This document shows, piece after piece, positions 11,554-22,840 of a DNA stretch of 64,000 bases. The notes under the pieces were generated by a model. That model was not told the DNA's origin. It worked only from the letters and a program-made list of their open reading frames with translations, and made no database searches. Every line of letters begins with the position of its first letter. Within the stretch, counting starts at the first letter, position 1. Location: positions 687,726-751,725 of the forward strand of contig NW_017264193.1 of the NCBI RefSeq assembly GCF_001619985.1, read 5' to 3'. The position numbers were made by a program, and so were the translations under genes. Origin of the DNA: Xylona heveae TC161. Its lineage: Eukaryota > Ascomycota > Xylonomycetes > Xylonales > Xylonaceae.

Positions 11554-12948
11554 ATGCTTCTCCAGACGCACGATATTACCATTCAAAATGAATTATCCAA
11601 CGCAAGGACGTCGGCCAATTGCGCAAGTTCTGGCCCTGTCTCAAGCCCAACCACGATCGAGAACCGCATCTTACTCCTCTCCGCTCCTTGCATAGACCCT
11701 GAGACTAAACCCAGTACCATCCGCCGTATAGCTCAATTCTCATCTACAGGCCTTGGGCAAAATCTATTCGTCTTTTTTGTTCTAGAAGAGCCATGCGAAC
11801 GCAAGACAGAAAATACTCCAACTACAGCTGGGCATGATGTTCAAAACGGCAGAGATCAAGCTGGCTCTGAAAGCGGCACTGGCATATGCGCATACATGCA
11901 ACTTCAAGCAGAGTATGTGATGCTTTCCTTCCATTCTTTACTCATCCCACATGTCAAGCAGCATGATAAAACTTATTTAATCATCTTCACCTTTCCATTG
12001 TACCCGCTCTCTTTGTTTTGATTTGTTCTATCTTATTTGTAGAGAGGTTCTTACATTCTGACACTTCTCAGGCTCTTACAGCTCAATCTCCGCATAACAA
12101 TTATTCCAGTAGCAGATATTTCTCAGCTTACACGTATCATATCTCTGACGTTTCCAACAAAGCGACGCAACCCATCTCTCACCCTCGCACCCAAGTTTAG
12201 CACAGATCAACATCAACCCATCCAGTCTTCTCCGCGACGTCATACTCACCATCCAACTTCTTCTTGTTCATCTTCACGATTCACTCGACAAGCAAGTCAC
12301 TTGCAGATCTTGTCGCCGCAGAAACAGTCATTTTCTTCGCCAACGCATCACACACCTCGACAGCCTGAAACACGTCAACTCTTCTCATCACTTTCCTTTT
12401 CGCAATCTCCACATTCTTCACGTTCTGCACACTTTTCACACAGACGTTTTTTCAATCCACAGATTCCGAATAAGCAAAATATACGACCTTTTACATCTTA
12501 TGATACTTATACACCACATAACCAACACCAACATCGTTTTCATCAAGGAACGTCATTTCCTCCGCCAATTCAACTCCAGCCATCTATACTTTTCCCGCAA
12601 AACCATACACGACAGACTCGACCTTCACCTTTCTCCTCTCCACGCTCACCTGTTCCACCTCGTCATGCTATTCATGCTGCCTCCTCTACTTCTCCCAACA
12701 CCAACAACAACACCCAGGCCATTAACCCAATCACCCTTCTCCCCCTCATGACAAGTTCTTTCCCGCAGCAGAGTTTATCCGACCATACCGTGCACATTCT
12801 CACAGACCTGTATACTTGCATTGCAGACGTAGCATGCGCAATACACGAACCACACGGGCACTGGCGTCACGAAATGGAAACGTATATTGGCCCAGAAGAA
12901 ACTCGGGCCCTCGAGGAATTCTGGGCTGAAGAATGGGTAGTTGAGTAG
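11554..12948 (+). CDS. Uncharacterised protein, ordered ends and disordered middle
   Basis: I join two open frames across one intron (donor GTATGTGATG at 11913, acceptor TCTCAG ending 12071), giving exons 11554-11912 and 12072-12948 and 411 aa. The junction makes a continuous, plausible alpha/beta segment: LQAELLQLNLRITIIPV then ADISQLTRII. The N-terminal 150 residues look Rossmann-like: a strand NRILLLSAPCIDP, helix, then strand NLFVFFVL. The middle (about 160-345) is Ser/Pro/His/Gln-rich and surely disordered. The C-terminal 60 residues are ordered again, from DHTVHILTDLYTCIADVACAI to EFWAEEWVVE. No Walker motif or catalytic signature is visible. I do not recognise the family. An acceptor at 12042 would instead give an early stop. 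The coding composition of both ends supports a real gene. Confidence 0.7.
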
Positions 12949-13848
12949 GAATCTAGCATTATCGTTTCGCTCTCTTTCTTTCTTTGCCCCTTCATCAGCC
13001 ATGCAGTCGGCATTGTCTGATGGCTTGTCTCGATGGAGCCTTGGAGACCGGTAACCTGCTGAAGTAAGATTATTAGCATGGCTGATACACCACCTGGCTA
13101 TGTTAGGAATATAGCATAGAGCATATAGCATTTCTTGTATGTTCGGCTGTCTCGTCTGGCATGAACCGTCACTCTCTTTTTACGCATTTGCCGCGTTGAG
13201 ACCGTAAGGGGGAGGGGGAGGCGACACAGGGAAGGAGACAACCTACAAGGTAAAAAGGTTTTTGCCCGCGCAGATTACCATGGTTAATATACTATACCTG
13301 CGCACGAATCATCATATACAGCCTCCTCACGAGACCCAGGACTATGGGTATTTAAAAACGCAATATTTTGACATGACACGACTATAAACGATACGATGAT
13401 CAGACATATATGACAAAACATGGCAAGATTATAAAAATAAAAAAATATATATTTAATTTCTAGATGAAAGATGAAGATAATAAAGTAATATAACAAATTT
13501 GATACAGCTAACAACGTAGGGCTAGCATATATAAGAGAATCCTATACACAGGGGGCTTCGACAGGGTGTACGTCTACATGCATGTCAGATGCGTGTGACG
13601 AGGAAGAATAAAATAAGTTATAGCAGGAAGAAGGATATAAAAGTTTCTGCGAACGAGGGGGGGATATAGAAGGATAAATCAGGGGGGATTGAGACGACTG
13701 GCCGCGACCACCTGGTGGGGGGAAGGAGGAGTTAGGGGAAGGAAAGGGAAGTGAGAAGAAAAGGGGAAGGATCTAAATAATCATGTTGGATGACAAAGGT
13801 TGAGGCGGAGTAAAAAAGGGGCGTCCCGGCTCAGACGTGTCTATTCGT
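12949..13848. other. Convergent intergenic region
   Basis: 900 bp between the stops of two convergent genes. It holds their 3' untranslated regions and terminators. An A/T-rich stretch at about 13420-13500 and G-rich blocks at about 13200 and 13650-13760 are visible, but no gene. Confidence 0.6.
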
Positions 13849-16800
13849 CTACCACTCGTCATCGTCGTCTGCCTTTTTGCCCTGCATGGACGCTTGTCGT
13901 TGTCGTAGCTATACGTGGAAAGTGATTTGTTAGCATTGGGATATGGAAAGCCAAAAAAAAAAAAAAAATGAGATGGCCCTAGAGTGGAGAGAGAAAAAGA
14001 AGAACGAAGAAGAACGAAGAGGGGGAGGAGGAGGAGAGGAAGAGGAAGAAGAGGGACAAAAATGGATAGGGTGTTACATACAGCTTCAGCTAGACCTCCT
14101 GCTAAACTGACGTTGCTGGACGAGTTTGGAGTGTTACGACCACTTGTGTTTCCATTCGGTTCAGCAAGGTTCGTGCCGCTATCTCTCGGGGCGAGCGGCG
14201 GGGCTGGCTTTCGCGTGGCAGGGCGCTTTGCAGGAGGTGCTGGAGGCGCGGGCTTCGCCTTGACAGGTGGACGTGCGGCGCCATTGGCTGCGACTCCGTT
14301 TGGAGGCGTGCGTGTAGAAGCGGGCGCGACGGGAGGCGGCGGCGGTGGGGTCGGCCTAGGAGTTTCTTCCTGAAGATATGCCGAAGGTGCCCAGCCTTGA
14401 CGAGATCCATCTGAACTCTTTGCAAGCCACCAGCCTAAAGTTGCAGACCCAGATCAGCTTCAAGAGTTCAAGGTACAAATCACCGATGAAAATTCGTGGA
14501 TAGAAATCTAACTTACCGCTGTTCTCTTTCCGCACAATGATCAGAAGATCATTCTTGACAATGGACAATTCATTCTCGCTCTGGCCGCTAAAATCGTAGA
14601 GGACCCGATAGGTTGGTTCTGGGGTTGCGGGAGCAGATGGAGGAGCTGGTGGCGGGGGAGGCGGGGTCCGACCGGATGAAGTCGACGAAGCGGAGGCGGA
14701 GCGGGCGTGGTTTGCCGCACTGAGCGCTGCGACAGGTTGAGGAACGGGTCGCGGCTGTGCAATTGTTGGCTGAGGAGCTTGCTGCGGTACTGGCTGCGGC
14801 ACTGGCTGAGGGACAGGTCGGGATTGAGGGACAGCTCTGGGTTGAGGGACAGGCCGTGCTGCAGCAGGTCGGGAAGCAAGCTTTGAGGGTCCACCACCGG
14901 GACCGCCAGGACGAAGCAGTTTTCCTGAGGTGATAGGTTTTCCAGGTATCGCCTTGCCCTTGGGAGTCGGTTTTGAGACGGAACTGGGAGGCTCGCCTTG
15001 CGAAGTATGGATGGTACCACTCTTGTACATATCGTCCCGAGGAATGGCTGGGTCCTTCATGGTCTTGATAACTGCGAGCTTGCCAGGTTTCTTGTTGTAC
15101 TCGATTCTAGTGTCGTTAGCATCTGTTGTGTTTTTGCTCTAAAAGGATATACCTACACGTCGGCAATCTTAAGGTTCAAACCACCTGGTGTAGCCATCTT
15201 CAGATGAGTGAAGAATTCGGTTTTGAAGACGCAGCTAATTAAAGGATCGGGCTCCTGAGGAGATCCAACGCCAAGTGAAAACCAATCGTCCTTCAAGGTG
15301 GAGGTTCCAACGAATTTAATCGATGCAAGGGGAATCGTCCGCTCCGCATGAATTGACAGTTGGTGGTTGACCATCGATTGAATGACAATATAGACGCTCT
15401 TGTTGGTCTGTTTGGCTATTAGATTGTATTCTGGAGATCCAAGCAGAGGAGATCTTACCAATATCAGTATCCGGGGGCTTGGTTTACTTGACCGTCCCAG
15501 CTTAGATACCAAAATTTCGCATCTGCAAGAAAACAGAACACGCTCAGAGCCTTATGATTTGAATTAGCACCTTCTTCCTTTTCAAAGTCTGTAAAGTCTA
15601 ACTCACTTCCAAGCCGGATCGAGTCCCGAATCACCTCCCCAGGGCCACCCTTGTTGCCCACTCCGAGATAGTCGCCCATAAATCGTCTCGAGCCAACTAA
15701 ACTGTATCTCCGACGCTCCTTGCGTCCTTGCAAGATCTTATTGCCGTAATCCCTCCACTCTATGAACTCTCGGCCACCGGTCATCTTTCTCCAGAATCTC
15801 TGAATCCGAATGGCGCATTCAATCCTATATCTCAAATAGTTCCGCCAAGCTCTCTGAATTCGGATAGCCATATTATGCCAGTAGCGGTCACGCATGTGCT
15901 CTAACGCAAAGAGAGTTTCAGGGGTCTTGATAAATGCCTTCGTGACACCCATTTGATACTCCTCCGTGGGAATGCTAGTATCTTTCAAAATCTGCTTCGT
16001 TCCCGAAAGGGCATCGCCTGTCCAGATGTAGTCGCCAGCATACGATGTCTTTGGCGACAGCAAGTAGAATCGTTCCACAAACTTCTCAAAGGTTTGACGG
16101 TAGGCAAATCCAGCACGTCTGATCCGGACGTTTTCTTGCAAACCCAAATATTTGATTTGATGCAGAACATTGGCTGAGTTATACTCAGTTGGCGATTTGT
16201 TATCGTTTGGCTTGATTGTTCGGATATACGAGGGAGAGGCCTTTGACAACGTAGCAACCAGGTCATTCGCAGATGCTTTGATCTTGTCACCAGCTGTGGG
16301 AGGACGACGCTTATTATCGGTATCGACTTGGTGAGGGAATAGGGCATGAACAAAAGAGTTGCCGCTGTGACCCATCAGGATCAGAAGATCTTTGAGCAAA
16401 GCATCCTTGTTCTTGTCTGTCATGCCAGGGACGGCATAGGTGACATCACCGGCATAGTGCTTAACAATGAATTGACCCTGTCTGTTCTGGAAATGAGGGT
16501 TTGAAGATAGCATGTTGAGTCTCTGCATAAAGGTGTTGTCAGCAGCTCCGGGGTCGGCATGTGCTGTTGCGCATGCGTCATTCAGGGCCGCAAAAACACC
16601 TGGTGGCCGTTTCTCTTCGATGAGCTCACAAACGACCTTGTTATCAAAGTATTTGATGGGCGTCCACTGAATCTGTTCCCGAGCGTATTCTTCCTGCTCA
16701 GTCTTCAGCGTCAACTGAATGAAGATCTGTTGGAGTTTCTCGTTCACGTAGTTGATACAGAGCTGCTCGAAACTGTTCCGCTCAAAAATCTCGAAGCCGT

Positions 16801-18388
16801 AGATATCTAGGATTCCAATAGAATGAGCCAACGCGCCCCTGGCCTTGAGAGACGCATTCACACGGTCAACGATCCAGTCGAACAGGTTGTAGTAGATGGC
16901 CTTGGACAGAGCGTCACGAACGGCGGCGGCTTGGGCTGGGTTGAGAGGGACATCGTAAACAGAGCCTCTGCGCCCTCCTCTGCTCGTCTCCATGACACGG
17001 ATACTGAGTGCTTTCAGCACGTGGGCAGCATCGACCTCGAGCAGGTACGCGACAAAATCAACCACTGAGTGGTCCGCAATCGCCGCGTTGCCATTATCAT
17101 CTTCAACAAATTGTATGTTTCCCAGCCACAGAATAGCAGCAAGCATTCGGAAAATATCGTCTTGTTCCGCCTGCGGCAACCCGATAACATTCATAGCGTT
17201 TAATGTATCTCGAAACTCGGCGTGGTCGTCGATGCCATTTACATCATAGCATTTTGACTGGCTAGTGTAATAATACGACTCGGGCGATTGGAGACCAAAA
17301 AGTTCTGGAGAATTGATCAGTAACGGCCGCGAAAATCCTTCCAGAGCCTTGAGCGCTTACCTCTATACTTCTGCGGCGCTGATTTTGTAAACTGATAAAA
17401 AATATGGAAATTACGTTCGTTCGTAATCTGCCCAACGACTCTTGACTTCTCCAGAAGATAGTTGGTAATATTCGCTCCCACGGGTTCTCCTTGAGCATTG
17501 AACTGCAACTCCAGATACTTTCCGAACCGAGACGAGTTGTTGTTTCGTAGCGTCTTCGCATTTCCAAAGGACTCGAGCAGAGGGTTGGTGGCCAAGACCA
17601 TGTCTTTGACCTTTTGAATGTTCGAGTTATGGCCTCCAGAGACACTTGCAATGTACTGCATGATTCGCTTTGCAGCCTCCGTCTTTCCGGCACCTGATTC
17701 TCCAGAAATGATAACGCATTGATTCTCGTTGTATGCGTTCATGTTATAGTACGACGACTCCGCAACAGCAAAAACGTGGGGTGCCATCTATTTATATGAG
17801 TATCCAATACTATTGCTTGCGCGCAATCGCATTCACATACCTCTAACCGATTCTTCCCCCGATAAGAATTGAGAACTTGGTCTGTATAGATGCCCACTGC
17901 GCAGAACGTAAGTAATGGTTACATTACGACTTCGAAACCGTCGGAAACTCACAATCTCTAAAAGGATTGACGGAGACAAGCACATGGCCAATGTACGTCT
18001 GCAAAATGTCATCAGAGAATTGATGCGGAAAACCGAATGCCAGCTGTCTGCGCTGACTCTCTTCTTGAAGAGATAGCTGGACCTACATATATCTCCGCAT
18101 TTTCGAAACGCTTCTTCAAGTTGTCGTTGATGGCCTCATTAGAGATCTTACTGATTAGAGTAAGATCCGAGACACCAACTTCCTTCTTCTTTGACGTCTC
18201 AAATGCCGCCTTCTTCACCTGGGGCTTTCCACCAGCGGCGGCGCCCTTCGCCGCCTTTGCGGGGACGGCATCCTTCTTGCGGCCCGCGCGCTTGGTCACG
18301 GCCTGTACAAATTATTAACGACTATCCAAACTGTCGACAGCAATTGTCCACACTGATACATGCGGTCATAACATATTGAACATACCAT
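13849..18388 (-). CDS. myoA: Class I myosin with SH3 domain
   Basis: Eleven exons: 18388-18386, 18302-18087, 17998-17953, 17896-17841, 17787-17361, 17304-15607, 15550-15459, 15407-15157, 15106-14517, 14434-14082 and 13908-13849; 1,263 aa. The first coding exon is the ATG alone. The motor has the P-loop [12 protein letters not shown], switch [10 protein letters not shown] and switch II DIYGFE. The TEDS site is Ser in RRGSVYDV, where fungal myosin-I is phosphorylated by PAK kinases. IQ motifs lie in the [10 protein letters not shown] and [10 protein letters not shown] segments, followed by the lipid-binding TH1 tail (SSKPSPRIL), a long Pro-rich region, an SH3 domain ([26 protein letters not shown]) and the acidic C-end DDDDEW that binds Arp2/3. 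The protein drives cortical actin assembly, endocytosis and polarised growth. The intron before exon 7 ends in AAG. Length matches A. nidulans MyoA (about 1,250 aa). Confidence 0.95.
13981..14058. repeat. Purine-rich simple repeat inside a myosin intron
   Basis: An AGAA/GAGG-rich tract fills much of the last myosin intron (13909-14081). On the coding strand it is pyrimidine-rich (CTTCTT, CCTCCT), and so may also act as an extended polypyrimidine tract ahead of the acceptor. Confidence 0.6.
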
Positions 18389-19192
18389 GATGTGCTACTG
18401 TATGCCCTCCCTCCTTAATCAAGCTGCGTCGTGGGGCTCGCGCACCTAAGCGCAATCAGGAGCGCGCCAATGCTAGTAGCTGATAGCCTACTTGTTGTTC
18501 CTCGTGCAAATACCGAGGCTCGGATTCTGGCAGGAGAGCTTAGGAACAGAAAAATGTTCAAAAGCTCTAACAAAATAATGCGAGAATTGAAGGGGAAATG
18601 TAGATTGGCAGTTAAAGTCGCATTCGTGACATGTCCACATAACACAGGAACCGTAATGTCCTCAATCTGGGTCGGATTTCGGAATTTCCCAGCCGCTCCG
18701 CCACCACGCTGCGTCACCCTCGCTCCGCTTACCCAATGACATGTCCCTAACCAACTACAAATATTTAAGGCCAGGAATGCTTTGCTTAGGCCATCCATAA
18801 ACTTAGATACGCTTTGTATATTCTCCGTAAATTTTCCATAACAATCTATTTTTGCTCGATCATCTCAAATCGGTCATTTCCTGCACATGCTGAAATACCA
18901 AGATTCGTTTCTAGTGCATTATAGGCTTTGTGAGCAGTGTGTCGATATTGGCCTTGTCAAATGCATTATAGATTTGCATAGCTCAATTAATATATTTTAA
19001 TTTGGAGATGCTGATAGATGTTCTTTTAGAAATATTTTATCCTTCTTAGATGCTCATCCTATGCTGCGCAATTGGTGAAGCTCATGATGTAGGTTTGACT
19101 ATCTAATTTTTGCTCGACGCGCCAAGTTGCCCAATTCAATCCAAAAGCAAGCACTTGAATTTGATGCAAAATTCTCACCCGCATCCAAGTCA
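18389..19192. other. Intergenic region: myosin promoter and MutL homologue 3' end
   Basis: 804 bp. The side next to 18389 is the myosin promoter and includes a CCAAT pentamer at about 18731-18736. The distal part is AT-rich, with no supported ORF. Confidence 0.55.
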
Positions 19193-22100
19193 TTAGGCAA
19201 TGAAGCCATCTTCTGGTGCAAACATATGCAATTGTAAATGCTTTTTTAGCGCAGGAGCAACATTCAATTTGACGTTAGTGTCTTTTCCCGTCTTGTGACG
19301 ATACCACTTTTGCATGAGGTGATCAAGGCGTTCATTCAAAGTGGGTGTTTCATCAAGCGGAACTGACAGTCCTAGTTCTTTTTCTTTGCTTTCTGCGAAT
19401 CCCCAGGTGTGCTCGTCCCACTCAAGCATTCGGGCGAGCGTTCCGGTCTCGGTGGAAATATTCAAGCACAAACCATTTGTTTTACTAAAACTGGATATAC
19501 GTTCAAAAGGAAGCATAGTAGTCTTCAGTCTTCTGCCGCTGCGCCTTATCGAAGCCTCAGACTGATCACCTTTCTTCCGCAGTCGAATCAGGTATGCCCG
19601 GGGATCATCGATGGCGAAGCCTTTAGAGACAATGTCGACGGAAGCGGTGCGTTCGCCTGACAGCTTGGCTACTGCAGCATGATATCTGTTCATGTGAGGG
19701 GAACTTTCCTGAGATAAAGGAGCCTGTAAGACTGCGTTGCCCTTATCACGGGATTCCGATGGATTGTCTGGTCGAAGCAGAGGTTTGCGTTGCTGGATGA
19801 GTAATTGTTTGCGTCGTTCGTAATCAAGCGATTCTTCAATATCTGCAGCGATTGGACTTTCGCTAAATTCTTGGACGGAACTCAGATCTTCCCTCGGCAA
19901 ACAATATTCATCAATATGTTTTCGTCTTTGCGAGCTGTTCGTGCTCTTGGGAAGCTCAAAGAACGGTTGGCCAATGTCCTGTGGGATCCGAAGAATCTCG
20001 TGTGGCGCCTTTTGCTTCGACTTCAGCGGTGATACGAAGGGCTTTCTTAAACGTGTTTGAAATGATGCTTGCCTCGGATCATCTGGAACTTCTTCACACG
20101 TATTTGGCAGGAGCTGCGCATCCCGTCGAAGGGACCCCGCACTAACAAAGCCAATAGGAGGATTTGGGCTAGATTGAGGTAAGATTTCCGGACTCAAGGG
20201 TTCTGATTCAGAGACATAAGCAGGGGAACAGGTGCTACCTTGTTCCGTATATTGGCGTTGCCCATTGCGGATACGTTGGATTTGCGTGTCTAATGCACCT
20301 CTTCCATATAGTTCCCGAGCCCGTCTTCGTTCCCTTCTGGCTGCTGCCGAAATAGGCGTATCAAAGAGAGTATCCTCGTGTGAACATGACCTTTGTTTAG
20401 TATATCTCGGTGTAGGTAGCACGGTTCTATGCTCTGTCGGTGTGGCCAGGCAGGCAGCTTTCGGAGAGGACGGCATGGACGCCCTGTGCGGTGTCAAGCT
20501 TTGACTTTTCTCAGGAGAAATTGGCCTCGAGTCATCCTCATTATTAGGCCAACTCTGTGTTCCAAGTGTGATAGGCTGATGGCGTTTTGGTGCATTCATT
20601 TTCGCAATGATCCAGGGGTTGGAGAGATTGATATTTTTCGATGCATAGTCTGATTCAACATGATCGACCTCACAGCTGAGAGTACCAGATTCCACAGCAG
20701 AAACGTGTGCCTCTGAGTCTTCCTCGTCTTCATCACCGCCGTACATATTGAAATGCCAGGCAGAGTGATGTTCCTTCTCAAGCACACCATCGAGACTGAT
20801 TCCTTCTTGTTGAATAGGTTGGCTGCCAAAACGCACTGGTTCGTAAGATGAACCTGATTGAAAGATTGACGCCTTTGACTGGTCCGCTTCAGCGTTATCA
20901 TTGAATGGTCCAAATAAAAGTGACGCCGGGACGTCCGAATTGTCGGGATTATTACTATTGTCGACTTTCGTATTCGGCGCAGGTAGATTCAAAGATGCTT
21001 CTTTTCCCCCATCTTTCAAAGCAATGGAAGATTGATCATTCATTGGTGCATTTTGTGGGGTTTCGTACGCTGCTCGGAATAATTCCTCGACGGCAGAAAG
21101 CAGGAGCGATGGGTTCTCGAATAAAATATCATCTTTTGCTGGTTCAACATTTGGGTCGTAAATGCCCTCCGGACAGAATATTCTCAAATAAAGAAACGGA
21201 TTCTTGGCTTTACTTTTATCGGATAGTTCCATATGGAGATATTGTTTGTACAGCGAGAGAATCTGTTTCATTGGACCCCTTGCGCATGACATTGGGCGTG
21301 AATCTACAGATACAAACTGTCCCTTATCATTGATATCACGAAAGTCTTTAGAGGCATGTTAGGATCAAATTGAAAACTCTCTGGGAAATGGTAAAAGGAA
21401 ACGCACCAGCGCCACGCTTGGGAAAAATGGCGGCAATTTTGAAACAGTCATATTGTGGCTGCTCTTCTGAATGACTGGAGCTTAGTCTTTCAGAGTACCC
21501 ATTTCTGATGACGGCCCATGATCTAGCCACGTATTGACATTGATGTGCTAAGTCCTTCCCAAAAATTCTCAGGACTGAGTCTTCAGCCGTCGTCTTGTCT
21601 GACTGAGGGACGTAGCTCCAATCGGCCTTTGCATTCTTTGCCTGGAGAACTTTTAGAGACAACTTAACAGATGGTGTAGCCAATGCATAAGCTTGCATTA
21701 GACGCGTTATCTTTGTCAAAGTCTTCGATGCACATTTGAGAGCTGCCTGTCTCCTCACAGGCAAATGCTTAAAAAGTCCGCCGATACGGACAGTCGTTCC
21801 CCCAGGGTGTGAGATTGGAACCATGCTAGGAGAAATAAGTTGTCAAGCACACAACAGGTGTTGATGGAAGGATTGTTTTGGGGTGGCTAATCGGGAATCC
21901 TCATACCTTTCCACTTGACCGTCTCTTTTGAAAGACGTTTTCGTAGCCACCACATCTCTGGAAGTGCGCGTCGTTATGTGCAAAGTCGCGCTCATTTCAG
22001 CAGCACTGGCTAGAGCCTCTCCTCGAAACCCGAGTGAGCGACAGCCAACATGCTTAAGGTCGGCCAGGTCCCTGATCTTGCTCGTATGGTATCGCTTGCA

Positions 22101-22313
22101 CAGATGGTGGCGGTCCTCTAAGGAAATTCCTTGGCCATTGTCATTAACTTGAATGGTGCTGACAGTATCGGCGGAAATTTCGACCGCAATTGATGTTGCC
22201 AAAGCATCTATCGAGTTTTCCAACAGCTCTTTAACGACGCTTGAGGAATCAGTCAGAACTTGCGAGGAACTGATAGTACTAATCGCGTCAGTTGAGAGTG
22301 CGTGGATAGGCAT
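19193..22313 (-). CDS. MutL-family mismatch repair protein, MLH2 type
   Basis: Three exons, 22313-21907, 21825-21407 and 21345-19193, encode 992 aa. The N-terminal GHKL ATPase has motif I SVVKELLENSIDA, motif II DNGQGI and motif III YHTSKI..LGFRGEALAS. It continues into the transducer domain (SVDSRPMSCARGPMKQIL). The long middle is disordered. The C-terminal region ends LQLHMFAPEDGFIA and has no DQHAxxExxxxE endonuclease motif, unlike PMS1 and MLH3, nor the FERC end of MLH1. This pattern fits the yeast Mlh2/human PMS1 branch, an accessory partner of Mlh1 in mismatch repair and meiotic gene conversion tract control. The start was set at MPIHAL because the upstream frame only opens from a non-ATG codon and MutL proteins begin with this MPIxAL segment. 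The second intron ends in AAG. Confidence 0.85.
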
Positions 22314-22840
22314 TTCCACCCGATGCTGCAATCTCCGAAGTTGAATTTAGGTTTGAACATCTCTAAAAGATTCTCTCCTGAATCATTCGGCGATATGTTC
22401 TGCGTTTGCAAAAGACTTTGCGCACTCATCCTTCGGTGTATTTACTTGATAGCTGCTCCAGTACGAGAAAGAAGTGCAATGGAGTTCCGCGACGCGAAAA
22501 CCAACGCGCAGTCACGTGTATCATACTAACGTCACACCTTGTCCTCATAATTACGGCGAACACTCTTCGGGTGAAGCATAGATAGCAATAAAGGAAAATT
22601 CGGGTTTGTAAGGCATGATGCAGTTGACAATTATATATATGATACATGGAAAGTTTTTGAAGGTATCCCTCATCACCTTGGTAAGACGAATAGAGTAAAC
22701 AAACCGCAATTATCCAGATTGAAGGGTGTCCTACCCGACCTGACACAAAACGCCACTCAACTCAAAATGAAATAGACAGTCATTGATTTGCAGGGTTTCG
22801 TCGACAAATGGAGGTTCAGCACACCACGAGCGAAAAACAA
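22314..22840. promoter_or_regulatory. MutL homologue promoter / Sin3 3' region
   Basis: 527 bp between two genes on the minus strand. The half next to 22314 is the upstream region of the MutL homologue. Nothing else is recognised. Confidence 0.5.

Noticed and set aside
13984-14373. 129-codon plus-strand frame opposite the myosin tail
   Set aside because: It starts in a purine repeat (RRRGRGRRG-type product) and is the reverse of the Pro-rich myosin region; not a gene.
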